NCBI GenBank assembly: GCA_031376425.1
Contig: JANMDR010000034.1
Coordinates: forward strand, 1-11,784
DNA: 11,784 bases
Direction: 5' to 3'
Source: JANMDR01 sp031376425
GTDB lineage: Bacteria; Pseudomonadota; Gammaproteobacteria; Burkholderiales; Usitatibacteraceae
The translations under genes and the position numbers were made by a program. The notes below the pieces were generated by a model, which had not been told where the DNA came from, made no database searches, and worked only from the letters and a program-made list of their open reading frames with translations. Positions within the stretch are counted from its first letter, which is position 1. Each line of letters begins with the position of its first letter. Shown in pieces: positions 1 through 6,687 of the stretch.

Positions 1-2
1 GC

Positions 3-266
3 AAGAGTGTTTTTTCCCGTGTTTCAACCCGCACCACGTTCGACATACTAGGGCTACCGACCATCCCCGGCGTGCCAAGTATTGGGGGGTATGATTTCAC
101 CTGTGATGTAAAGCTAACTGGCAATAATGGCGCAATTGGCACCGTAAAGTCAGTGCAAGAAAATAGCGTATGCAGCGGAACGTTCGCACCCAATACTACC
201 CCCCAAACTAATGCGATAACGAGTGAATTAATACGCGCGACGGTAAACGGACGCAGTTACCCATAG
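3..266 (+). CDS. 3' end of an unrecognised protein gene (partial)
   Basis: The frame is open from the first bases of the window to a TAG at 264-266 and gives 87 residues. A GTG at 72 could serve as an internal start, but the frame stays open upstream of it, so the gene most likely begins outside the window. The visible part is rich in Gly, Thr, Asn and Ser, with short stretches such as GLPTIPGVPSIGGYDFTC. It has two cysteines 24 residues apart (in FTCDVK and SVCSGT) that could form a disulfide. This composition suits an exported or surface protein such as a pilin-like or beta-rich domain, but I recognise no family. No membrane segment is visible in the fragment. It could also be a chance open frame. 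Confidence 0.45.
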   Translation, partial: KSVFSRVSTRTTFDILGLPTIPGVPSIGGYDFTCDVKLTGNNGAIGTVKSVQENSVCSGTFAPNTTPQTNAITSELIRATVNGRSYP

Positions 267-289
267 TTTTTTGCGGCATTGAAAACCTA

Positions 290-316
290 GAAAACGCCCT
301 ATAATACGGCGTTTTC
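290..316 (+). terminator. Hairpin with TATAAT in the loop; terminator-like
   Basis: A perfect 9-bp inverted repeat, GAAAACGCC (290-298) and GGCGTTTTC (308-316), encloses a 9-nt loop. It begins 23 nt after the stop at 266, where a terminator is expected. No long T-run follows; the only T-rich part is the TTTT inside the right arm, so an intrinsic terminator would be weak. The loop contains TATAAT (300-305) with TTGAAA 15 nt upstream (279-284). The same sequence could therefore be a promoter for the gene at 364, with a spacer shorter than the usual 17. Confidence 0.4.
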
Positions 317-363
317 GCATTCGATGCCAACCGCTTAATATCCTATAGAAAACCCAAATTTCG

Positions 364-798
364 ATGACGACAAGCAATATTATTACCGTAAATTTAAGCA
401 CTGACCCCACTGCCATACGTGTACAAAAAACTGAGCGTGTTACGGTGCGATTTGCCACCGCTGCGGGTGAGCTACAAAGTCGCGAAGGGCCAAACCGTTA
501 CGCTAATGGCGATGCAATAGTGCAATCGCAAAGCGGTGATACTTGGGTAGTCAATCGCGCCCGCTTCACTGAGAAATACGCCGCTGTGCCGCCAATATTG
601 ATGGGCGAAGATGGTCGTTATGACGCGCTACCGCAAGTCATTTTAGCCAAACGTATGCATGTTGATTTTTCGCTTCACCGTAAAGCCGGCGGTGATTTGC
701 TACACGGCAAAGCCAACGATTGGGTGCTGCAATACGCGCCGGGCGATTTTGGTTTATGCGAACAACTGCGCTTCGCGCAGGTGTATGTGCAGCTATGA
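364..798 (+). CDS. PGDYG-family protein
   Basis: A 144-residue soluble protein without signal peptide or membrane segment. It ends with the signature of the PGDYG family (Pfam 'PGDYG protein'), here as PGDFG at residues 126-130 in the context LQYAPGDFGLCEQLRF. Upstream it carries a second conserved-looking stretch, GELQSREGPNRYANGDAIV, at about residues 35-53, followed by GDTWVVNRARF. Length and overall arrangement match what I recall of this family in Burkholderiales. The biochemical role is unknown; the fold suggests binding of a small molecule or another protein rather than a recognised catalytic centre. The ATG at 364 is the only reasonable start but has no clear Shine-Dalgarno sequence. 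The gene stands alone, converging on the DUF1841 gene with a 56-bp gap. Confidence 0.8.
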   Translation: MTTSNIITVNLSTDPTAIRVQKTERVTVRFATAAGELQSREGPNRYANGDAIVQSQSGDTWVVNRARFTEKYAAVPPILMGEDGRYDALPQVILAKRMHVDFSLHRKAGGDLLHGKANDWVLQYAPGDFGLCEQLRFAQVYVQL

Positions 799-854
799 GC
801 GTATGAGTGTTATAAAGAATTTCTAGCGTTGCAGTTCCAGCGCGCTTTCGTTAA

Positions 855-1292
855 TCAAGCTACTCTGGCGTTTTTCTGCTCCAAACAGGCAAACAAAATC
901 GCTGGGTCCGGCGGTGTTCTATGCCGTTGCGCGTGCCAGATCATCTCGCCTAGGCAATCCATCACCTCATGCTGCGCTGCGTGTTCATCGCCTTTTTGAA
1001 CGCAGAGGGTTTTATAAACATCAGTAATACCTACTGGCTGGTTGATGCTGATTTGCTCGGCTATTGCCATGTGCATGGATAGGTGCAAATAGGGGTTGGT
1101 GATGCCCGCCTCAACTGGAAAGTCGCGCGCTACATTGGCATCGGTGCGCTCCAGCATCGGGTGATATTCAGGATGGCGTACGGCGATGTCTATGGCGATT
1201 TTTTCAAGTGCCGTTAGTGACGCTTGAGCGTTAAATTTGCGCCATGCGTCAAACCAAAATTCTCTTGCTTGGTCGCGGCTGGGGTTAAACAT
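855..1292 (-). CDS. DUF1841 family protein
   Basis: A 145-residue soluble protein matching the DUF1841 family, which I know mainly from betaproteobacteria. Recognisable stretches are the N-terminal MFNPSRDQAREFWFDAWRKF, then AIDIAVRHPEYHPML, then NPYLHLSMHMAIAEQISINQPVGI, and HEVMDCLGEMIWHAQR near residues 108-123. The His residues in HLSMHMAIAEQ and the Glu/His of GEMIWHAQ resemble a metal-binding helical arrangement, but that is an inference. No function is established. The start codon lies inside the 3' end of nth (8-nt overlap, 1285-1292), so translation is probably coupled to nth. An AGG about 9 nt upstream of the ATG may be the ribosome binding site. It is the last gene of the leftward operon. 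Confidence 0.88.
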   Translation of the reverse strand: MFNPSRDQAREFWFDAWRKFNAQASLTALEKIAIDIAVRHPEYHPMLERTDANVARDFPVEAGITNPYLHLSMHMAIAEQISINQPVGITDVYKTLCVQKGDEHAAQHEVMDCLGEMIWHAQRHRTPPDPAILFACLEQKNARVA

Positions 1293-1956
1293 TTTTTACA
1301 ACCTGTGTTGGCATAGATACCTCGCCTGGTGTTTTTTGCTTGAAGGCGCATAGATCGCGCACGCCGCATTCAGGACACTTTGGCGTTCTGGCTACGCAGG
1401 TGTAGCGGCCATGCAAAATGAGCCAATGGTGTGCGTACATCAGGTATTCTTTGGGCACGGCTTTCAGCAGCTTTTCTTCCACTTCCAAGGGGTTTTTACC
1501 CGGTGCCATACCGGTACGATTACCCACCCGAAAGATATGCGTATCCACCGCCATAGTGGGGTGGCCAAAGACGATGTTCAGCACCACATTGGCGGTTTTG
1601 CGACCCACGCCGGGAAGGGCTTCTAAGGCTGCGCGCTCGCCGGGTATTTCGCTATTGTGCAGATCAACCAGTTGTTGACAGGTGAGCATTAAATGCTTGG
1701 CTTTGCTGCGAAACAGACCGATGGTTTTAATGTATTCAATCACGCCTTCTTCACCAAGCTTTAGTATCGCCGCTGGCGTGTTGGCTACTTTAAAAAGTTT
1801 GGCGGTGGCAATGTTTACGCTTTTGTCTGTGGCTTGCGCAGATAGCAAAACCGACACTAGTAACTCAAAATTAGTATTGTAGATAAGGTCAGATTTTGGG
1901 TGCGGATCAAGCTGTTGTAGGCGTTTAAAAAACTCAATACGGTAAGCTGGTTTCAT
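1285..1956 (-). CDS. nth: Endonuclease III (DNA glycosylase/AP lyase)
   Basis: Endonuclease III removes oxidised pyrimidines from DNA and nicks the abasic site in base-excision repair. The 223-residue protein aligns with E. coli Nth almost without gaps. The helix-hairpin-helix motif LPGVGRKTA is at 114-122, the catalytic Lys is K120 and the catalytic Asp is D138 in VDTH. The [4Fe-4S] cluster ligands are C187, C194, C197 and C203 with the canonical C-X6-C-X2-C-X5-C spacing. All key residues are therefore intact and an active enzyme is expected. The short tail after the cluster (about 20 residues) is slightly longer than in E. coli. The gene starts 8 nt after the regulator stop and has no good Shine-Dalgarno sequence, which points to translational coupling within the operon. 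Confidence 0.97.
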   Translation of the reverse strand: MKPAYRIEFFKRLQQLDPHPKSDLIYNTNFELLVSVLLSAQATDKSVNIATAKLFKVANTPAAILKLGEEGVIEYIKTIGLFRSKAKHLMLTCQQLVDLHNSEIPGERAALEALPGVGRKTANVVLNIVFGHPTMAVDTHIFRVGNRTGMAPGKNPLEVEEKLLKAVPKEYLMYAHHWLILHGRYTCVARTPKCPECGVRDLCAFKQKTPGEVSMPTQVVKNV

Positions 1957-1964
1957 AGGAGAAA

Positions 1965-2633
1965 TTAGTAATTTTTCAGGCCATCTAAGTTTAATACGGT
2001 AATACCGCCGTATTCCACGCGCAGCATTTTTTCAGCCGCTAAAACTTGCAGCGCTTGGTTTACCCGTTGACGCGAAATACCAGCTAGAAAACCAATCTCT
2101 TCCTGTGATATTTTTAGCTGTAAGCCAGAGCTGGGATAGAGCACGGGGTTAAAAAGGGAGGCAATGCAACGGGCAATCTTTGCGTCTGGCTTTAGTAAGC
2201 GCTCGAATTCAATTAATGCTAGAAATTGCCCTAGTCGTTCGTTAATTTGTTCGAGTAAAAAACGATTAAAACCAATACTGGTGTCGAGCAGCCAATTAAA
2301 TGTAGCGCGGGGCATGAGCGCAATGCGGCTTTTGCGCATCGCCACAATATCGTAGCGGCGTGCTTCGGTTTTAAGCATGGAGCCTTCGCCAATCCAGCCG
2401 CCTTGGGGCACGCCGGTGAAGGTCATGGGCTTGCCGTCAGCCGATACGCTATGTACTTTTACGATACCTTCGATCACGCCGATCCAGTGATCAACTGGCT
2501 CACCTTTGCGCACCACATTGCCGCCAGCAGGCACGACGCGTTCGATCATGGCGGCGCGCACAAATTCAATCTGCGACGGTGTAAGGCCTTGTGACCAACG
2601 TGATGCCAAGATAAGTTGAGTGAGTTGAGGCAT
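1965..2633 (-). CDS. Crp/Fnr-family transcriptional regulator
   Basis: A 222-residue regulator with a cyclic-nucleotide-binding-like beta-roll (about residues 15-130), a long dimerisation helix (about 120-145) and a C-terminal winged helix-turn-helix. The HTH is at about 176-196 (ISQEEIGFLAGISRQRVNQA). In the recognition helix, SRQRVNQAL (187-195), the first Arg of the E. coli CRP pattern SRETVGRIL is kept, but Glu and the second Arg are replaced by Gln. DNA specificity should therefore differ from GTGA. No FNR-type N-terminal Cys cluster is present, so this is not an Fe-S oxygen sensor. The ligand is unknown. The ATG at 2631-2633 has AAGGA 11 nt upstream. The gene is first in a leftward operon with nth and DUF1841 and is divergent from the ligase-transporter operon, which makes it a candidate regulator of itself and possibly of that operon. 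Confidence 0.9.
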   Translation of the reverse strand: MPQLTQLILASRWSQGLTPSQIEFVRAAMIERVVPAGGNVVRKGEPVDHWIGVIEGIVKVHSVSADGKPMTFTGVPQGGWIGEGSMLKTEARRYDIVAMRKSRIALMPRATFNWLLDTSIGFNRFLLEQINERLGQFLALIEFERLLKPDAKIARCIASLFNPVLYPSSGLQLKISQEEIGFLAGISRQRVNQALQVLAAEKMLRVEYGGITVLNLDGLKNY

Positions 2634-2653
2634 TCGCTAATTAATCCTTAGAT

Positions 2654-2680
2654 TGTCGTTTGAATGTCGCTAAAACGACA
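2654..2680. promoter_or_regulatory. Crp-geometry operator with an extra half-site
   Basis: TGTCG (2665-2669), a 6-nt spacer and CGACA (2676-2680) form a perfect palindrome with the geometry of a CRP site (TGTGA-N6-TCACA). A further TGTCG at 2654-2658 lies exactly 11 bp before the first arm. This also creates a longer 9-bp inverted repeat, TTGTCGTTT (2653-2661) and AAACGACAA (2673-2681). The site begins 32 bp upstream of the regulator ATG. A possible minus-strand -10 box, TATAGT (2681-2686), abuts it, so a bound protein would cover the start point. Binding by the adjacent Crp/Fnr protein is an inference. Confidence 0.6.
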
Positions 2681-2686
2681 ACTATA
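2681..2686 (-). promoter_or_regulatory. Possible -10 box of the regulator-nth operon
   Basis: On the minus strand this reads TATAGT, five of six matches to the sigma-70 -10 consensus, about 48 bp before the regulator ATG. No good -35 box is seen at 16-18 nt, so the promoter would be weak or dependent on an activator. Its interest lies in its position directly beside the palindrome at 2665-2680. Confidence 0.3.
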
Positions 2687-2785
2687 CACGCTTGATGCGC
2701 CTATATTGAGTGAACAGCGGCATAAATAGCATGTTGCAGCGCACCATCTGGCAGCATTGAATTTGTAGCGTACAGTGGTTCTAGT

Positions 2786-2814
2786 TTGACTATCTTTGTA
2801 GTTGCTGCACTAAT
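2786..2814 (+). promoter_or_regulatory. Candidate sigma-70 promoter of the ligase-transporter operon
   Basis: TTGACT (2786-2791; five of six to the -35 consensus) and ACTAAT (2809-2814; four of six to the -10 consensus) are separated by 17 nt. The predicted start near 2821 would leave a leader of about 57 nt before the ligase ATG at 2878. This is the best match in the divergent region for the plus strand. The palindrome at 2654-2680 lies about 150 bp upstream of this start, far for direct repression but compatible with activation from a distance. Confidence 0.4.
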
Positions 2815-2877
2815 GAAAATTCCAAAAGTGACGATGCCAAAACAATTAAAGCAGCGCGTTTGGAGGAGAGAAAATTA

Positions 2878-4851
2878 ATGACTAGCAAGTCTTTATCTAA
2901 AGATTTAGTGGGTGACACCTTTCCGCATCTATTACGCGCCAATGTGGTCGCACACCCTGATGCACCCGCCATGCGTGAGAAAGATTTAGGCATTTGGCAG
3001 ACCTATTCATGGGCGGAAAGTGCGGCGCAAATTGCACGATTTGCAGCGGGGCTGGCACAACTTGGTTTTAAGCGCGGTGATAATTTAGCCATCATTGGTG
3101 ATAATCGTCCCCGCCTTTATTGGGCGATGGCTGCTGCGCAAAGTTTAGGTGGCGTGCCCATTCCCCTTTATCAGGATGCGATTGCGCAGGAAATGGTTTA
3201 TGTATTAGCTGATGCCGGCGTCCGTTTTGCGGTGGTAGAAGACCAAGAGCAAGTTGATAAGATGTTAGAAATTGCCCCCCAGTGCCCAGCGCTTGCGCAC
3301 ATCATTTTTGATGATCCGCGCGGATTGCGTGCCTATGACCAACCTATGTTGAAGTCGTTCGCCAATGTGCAATTAATGGGGAATGAATTTTTAGTTAAGC
3401 AGCCAAACTATATTACGCAAGAAGTAGATAAGGGTTTAAAAACCGATGTTGCCGTGATGCTTTATACATCGGGTACTACGGGTAAACCCAAAGGGGTTGC
3501 CCACACGCATGAAGCGCTGATACACACGGCGCGGGTGCTTGTAAATTTTGACGGCATGACGGCTGATGATGATTTACTGTGCTACTTACCGATGGCTTGG
3601 GTAGGCGATTTTTTGTATTCCTACGCGCAGGTGCATGTGGCGGGCTTTTGCTTAAATTGCCCCGAAAGTTCGGAAACCGTGACCACCGATTTACGCGAAA
3701 TTGGTCCTACCTATTATTTTGCACCGCCGCGCGTGTATGAAAATATCATGACGCAGGTAATGATTCGCATCGAAGACGCCAGCACCATCAAACGCAAAAT
3801 GTTCCATTATTTTATGGAAGTGGCTAAGCGAGTCGGGATGAAGGTGCTGGATAAACAGGGTGATGTGAGTATAGGGGATCGGGTGTTGTACGCCATCGGT
3901 AGCGCCTGTGTTTACGGCCCGCTAAAAAATGTGCTCGGTATGTCGCGCATTCGCGTGGCTTATACGGGGGGGGAAGCTATTGGACCGGATTTATTTAATT
4001 TTTATCGTTCCATCGGTATCAACTTAAAGCAACTCTATGGAATGACCGAAACCTGTGTAACCGTGTGTATGCATACATCGGGTGATGTAAAGCTCGGCAC
4101 CGTGGGTAAACCCATGCCCGGCGTGGAAGTAAAAGTAGCCGAAAGTGGTGAAGTGTTGGTGCGCACCCCAGGGATGATGCGGGGCTATTATCGACAGCCA
4201 GAAGCCACAGCAGCCACAATCAACCAAGACGGTTTTTTTATGACCGGTGATGCGGGCTTTTTTGATAAAGACGGTCACCTAATTATTATTGACCGCGCCA
4301 AAGACGTGGGACGATTATTAAACGGTAGTTTATTCGCGCCCAAGTTTATTGAAAATAAATTGAAGTTTTTCCCCTTCATTAAAGAAGCAGTGGCTTTTGG
4401 CGATAATCGTGATTGCGTTTGCGTCATGATCAATATTGATATTACAGCCGTCGGCGATTGGGCAGAACGTCGTAATTTGGGCTATGCGGGCTATATTGAC
4501 CTCGCGGCAAAGCCAGAAGTTTATAAACTGATTCGCGAATGCGTTGCCAAAGTAAATATGGAATTTGTGCAGGACCCAAAACTTAGCGCATCGCAAATCA
4601 AGCGCTTCGTCATTTTGCATAAAGAGTTAGATGCTGATGATGGCGAGCTTACCCGTACCCGCAAAGTGCGCCGCAATATCGTGATTGAACGCTACGCCAC
4701 TATCATTGACGCACTATTTAGCGATGCGCCAAGTTGTGAGATTGAAGCGACGGTAAAGTTTGAAGATGGTCGATCCGGCAAAGTAAAAGCAAATTTGCGC
4801 TTAGAAAACGCTGATATTGTTGCTGTTGCACAATTAGCGAAAGCGGCATAA
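2878..4851 (+). CDS. AMP-binding acyl-CoA ligase (long-chain fatty-acid type)
   Basis: A 657-residue ANL-superfamily enzyme, predicted to activate a carboxylic acid with ATP to an acyl-adenylate and transfer it to CoA. The ATP P-loop YTSGTTGKPKG is at 196-206, the YGMTE motif at 387-391 and the TGD motif at 456-458. The hinge region, DRAKDVGRLLNGSLFAP (472-488), departs from the usual GR-x-D-x-I-K pattern. The protein is about 50-100 residues longer than typical acetyl- or medium-chain ligases and has a C-terminal tail (about 620-657). This resembles the FadD-like form common in liv-type operons. The chosen ATG has GGAGGAG 9 nt upstream; a TTG at 2860 in the same frame overlaps that site and is rejected. 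It is the first gene of the operon, 2 nt before livG. The substrate is unknown: fatty, aromatic or branched acids are all possible. Confidence 0.9.
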   Translation: MTSKSLSKDLVGDTFPHLLRANVVAHPDAPAMREKDLGIWQTYSWAESAAQIARFAAGLAQLGFKRGDNLAIIGDNRPRLYWAMAAAQSLGGVPIPLYQDAIAQEMVYVLADAGVRFAVVEDQEQVDKMLEIAPQCPALAHIIFDDPRGLRAYDQPMLKSFANVQLMGNEFLVKQPNYITQEVDKGLKTDVAVMLYTSGTTGKPKGVAHTHEALIHTARVLVNFDGMTADDDLLCYLPMAWVGDFLYSYAQVHVAGFCLNCPESSETVTTDLREIGPTYYFAPPRVYENIMTQVMIRIEDASTIKRKMFHYFMEVAKRVGMKVLDKQGDVSIGDRVLYAIGSACVYGPLKNVLGMSRIRVAYTGGEAIGPDLFNFYRSIGINLKQLYGMTETCVTVCMHTSGDVKLGTVGKPMPGVEVKVAESGEVLVRTPGMMRGYYRQPEATAATINQDGFFMTGDAGFFDKDGHLIIIDRAKDVGRLLNGSLFAPKFIENKLKFFPFIKEAVAFGDNRDCVCVMINIDITAVGDWAERRNLGYAGYIDLAAKPEVYKLIRECVAKVNMEFVQDPKLSASQIKRFVILHKELDADDGELTRTRKVRRNIVIERYATIIDALFSDAPSCEIEATVKFEDGRSGKVKANLRLENADIVAVAQLAKAA

Positions 4852-4853
4852 AA

Positions 4854-5645
4854 ATGACGACGGATGCAAGAAAAATTGATGACGTAATTTTAGCGTTAGA
4901 AAATATCTCGCTTTCATTCGGCGGGGTACACGCCTTAACCGATATTAGTTTTGACGTGCGCGAGCACGAAATTCGCGCCATCATCGGTCCCAATGGTGCA
5001 GGTAAAAGCTCAATGCTTAATGTAATCAACGGTGTTTACCATCCGCAAAAAGGCGCGATTACTTTCCTAGGCGAAAAGCGCAGCAAGATGGAGCCGCACA
5101 AAGTGGCTAAGCAAGGGGTAGCCCGTACGTTTCAAAACATCGCATTGTTTAAGGGCATGAGTGTGCTCGATAACTTGATGACGGGTCGTAATTTGATGAT
5201 GAAAACTAATATTTTTCAGCAAATGCTGTATTGGGGCGCGACCCAAAAAGAAGAAGTTGAGCATCGCCAGCGGGTAGAGGAAGTGATTGAGTTTTTAGAA
5301 ATTCAGGCTATTCGGAAAACGCCGGTGGGTCGCTTGCCATATGGCTTACAAAAGCGTGTGGAGCTTGGCCGCGCCTTGGCGGCAGAGCCACGTCTTTTGC
5401 TGTTGGATGAGCCAATGGCGGGTATGAATGTGGAAGAAAAACAAGATATGTGCCGCTTTGTGTTGGACGTGAATCAACACTACGGCACCACCATCGTACT
5501 AATTGAGCACGACATGGGGGTGGTGATGGATATTTCTGATCGGGTAGTGGTGCTGGATTACGGCAAAAAAATCGGCGATGGCTATCCCGATGAAGTGCGT
5601 AATAACAAAGCCGTGATTGCAGCATATTTGGGAGTGGCACACTGA
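4854..5645 (+). CDS. livG: ABC transporter ATP-binding protein, LivG type
   Basis: One of the two cytoplasmic ATPases of a branched-chain amino acid (HAAT) type importer; 263 residues. Walker A is GPNGAGKS (45-52), the Q-loop Gln is Q94 in RTFQN, and the ABC signature is the variant LPYGLQKR (161-168). Walker B is LLLLDEP (181-187) and the H-loop His is H219 in IEHD. The IEHD motif, the roughly 30-residue insert between the Q-loop and the signature, and the C-terminal AAYLG mark it as LivG rather than LivF. All nucleotide-binding motifs are intact. It starts 2 nt after the ligase stop and its TGA overlaps the livH start by one base (5645), so it is tightly coupled in the operon. Confidence 0.95.
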   Translation: MTTDARKIDDVILALENISLSFGGVHALTDISFDVREHEIRAIIGPNGAGKSSMLNVINGVYHPQKGAITFLGEKRSKMEPHKVAKQGVARTFQNIALFKGMSVLDNLMTGRNLMMKTNIFQQMLYWGATQKEEVEHRQRVEEVIEFLEIQAIRKTPVGRLPYGLQKRVELGRALAAEPRLLLLDEPMAGMNVEEKQDMCRFVLDVNQHYGTTIVLIEHDMGVVMDISDRVVVLDYGKKIGDGYPDEVRNNKAVIAAYLGVAH

Positions 5646-6541
5646 TGGGTGCGTTTATCGAAGTAGTGTTGGGCGGGTTAATGTCGGGCGTTTTGTATTC
5701 GCTCGTGGCGCTAGGTTTTGTGCTTATTTTTAAAGCGTCCGGCGTATTTAATTTTGCGCAGGGTGCGATGGTATTACTCGCGGCACTTGCATTTGCGCGT
5801 TTCTCCGAAAAAATGCCGATGCCTGTTGCGTTTATTTGTGCCGCCTTGGTGATGATTGTTTCGGCTTGGTTAATCGAACGCTTGGTGTTGCGGCATTTGG
5901 TGAATCAAGAGCCGATCATTTTGTTTTTAGCGACCTTCGGTATCACCTACTTTATTGAAGGCTTTGCCCAGTTGGTATTTGGGTCAGAAAGCTATCCTAT
6001 AAATTTAGGCCTACCAATCGAGCCTTTGATGATTTTGGAATCAACCTTCTCCGGTGGCATTCTAATTAACGTAGCAGATATGTACACGGCTGGTGTTGCC
6101 GCCGCACTAGTTGCGGTGCTGGCAATATTTTTCCAGAAAACCGCAACGGGCAGGGCGCTACGTGCGGTGGCGGACGACCATCAAGCAGCACAGTCTGTAG
6201 GTATCCCGCTTAACCGTATCTGGGTGATTGTTTGGAGTGTTTCTGGAGTGGTGGCGCTAGTGGCCGGCATTGCTTGGGGTTCTAAGTTTGGTGCGCAATT
6301 TTCATTGGTATCGATTGCCTTGAAAGCCATACCGGTGGTGATTCTTGGCGGCTTTACCTCGGTGCCAGGTGCGATTGTGGGCGGCTTAATAATTGGTGTC
6401 GGTGAGAAAATTGCCGAAGTGTATTTAGGTCCAATCATTGGCGGCGGTATTGAAAATTGGTTTGCCTACGTGTTGGCGTTAGGATTTTTATTGTTTCGTC
6501 CAGAGGGTCTGTTTGGCGAACGTCATATAGATAGGGTTTAG
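5645..6541 (+). CDS. livH: ABC transporter permease, LivH type
   Basis: Inner-membrane permease of the HAAT-family importer, 298 residues and strongly hydrophobic, with about eight membrane segments. The family hallmark near the N terminus is ALGFVLIFKASGVFNFAQGA (about 22-41). The cytoplasmic coupling loop that docks on the ATPase is GRALRAVADDHQAAQSVGI (169-187). The C-terminal RPEGLFG (285-291) is also typical. It overlaps livG by one base. The TAG stop at 6539-6541 is followed after one base by the 145-bp inverted-repeat element, which separates it from livM; these two permease genes normally lie close together. Confidence 0.95.
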   Translation: MGAFIEVVLGGLMSGVLYSLVALGFVLIFKASGVFNFAQGAMVLLAALAFARFSEKMPMPVAFICAALVMIVSAWLIERLVLRHLVNQEPIILFLATFGITYFIEGFAQLVFGSESYPINLGLPIEPLMILESTFSGGILINVADMYTAGVAAALVAVLAIFFQKTATGRALRAVADDHQAAQSVGIPLNRIWVIVWSVSGVVALVAGIAWGSKFGAQFSLVSIALKAIPVVILGGFTSVPGAIVGGLIIGVGEKIAEVYLGPIIGGGIENWFAYVLALGFLLFRPEGLFGERHIDRV

Positions 6542-6542
6542 A

Positions 6543-6687
6543 TTGGGTACCTTTAAAAATCCACTTTTCGTCGCGATGCGTTGTTGCTCACGAAAAATGT
6601 CTCCTTACATATTTGGTATATGCGTCGTCGAAATTTTTCGTTCGCGCCTAGCCTCGCTTAGAAAATCGAATTTTTAAAGGTACCCAA
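6543..6687. mobile_element. 145-bp MITE-like inverted-repeat element in the livH-livM gap
   Basis: The ends are 18-bp perfect inverted repeats: TTGGGTACCTTTAAAAAT (6543-6560) and its reverse complement (6670-6687). Inside, the two halves remain partly complementary: TTTTC and GCGA blocks pair, ACGAAAAAT (6590-6598) pairs with ATTTTTCGT (6633-6641), and CATAT/ATATG (6608-6612, 6618-6622) forms an apical hairpin. The whole element could fold into one long imperfect hairpin. It has no coding capacity, and no target-site duplication is visible at its edges. It fills the gap from one base after the livH stop to the livM ATG. I interpret it as a non-autonomous palindromic element; a purely regulatory hairpin is the alternative. 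Confidence 0.7.
6676..6680 (+). promoter_or_regulatory. livM: livM ribosome binding site inside the element's right arm
   Basis: AAAGG lies 7 nt before the livM ATG (6688) and is the only Shine-Dalgarno-like sequence there. It is part of the right terminal inverted repeat. In RNA it would pair with CCTTT (6550-6554) of the left repeat and be masked if the hairpin forms. Confidence 0.5.

Noticed and set aside
799..854. Terminator between the convergent PGDYG and DUF1841 genes
   Set aside because: Only very short complementary stretches (AGCG/CGCT) without a T-run were found in the 56-bp gap.
2860..2877. TTG start 18 nt upstream for the acyl-CoA ligase
   Set aside because: It overlaps the GGAGGAG Shine-Dalgarno sequence that serves the ATG at 2878.
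4718..5029. Minus-strand frame of 103 codons across the ligase-livG junction
   Set aside because: It is antisense to two strongly supported genes and has no recognisable domain.
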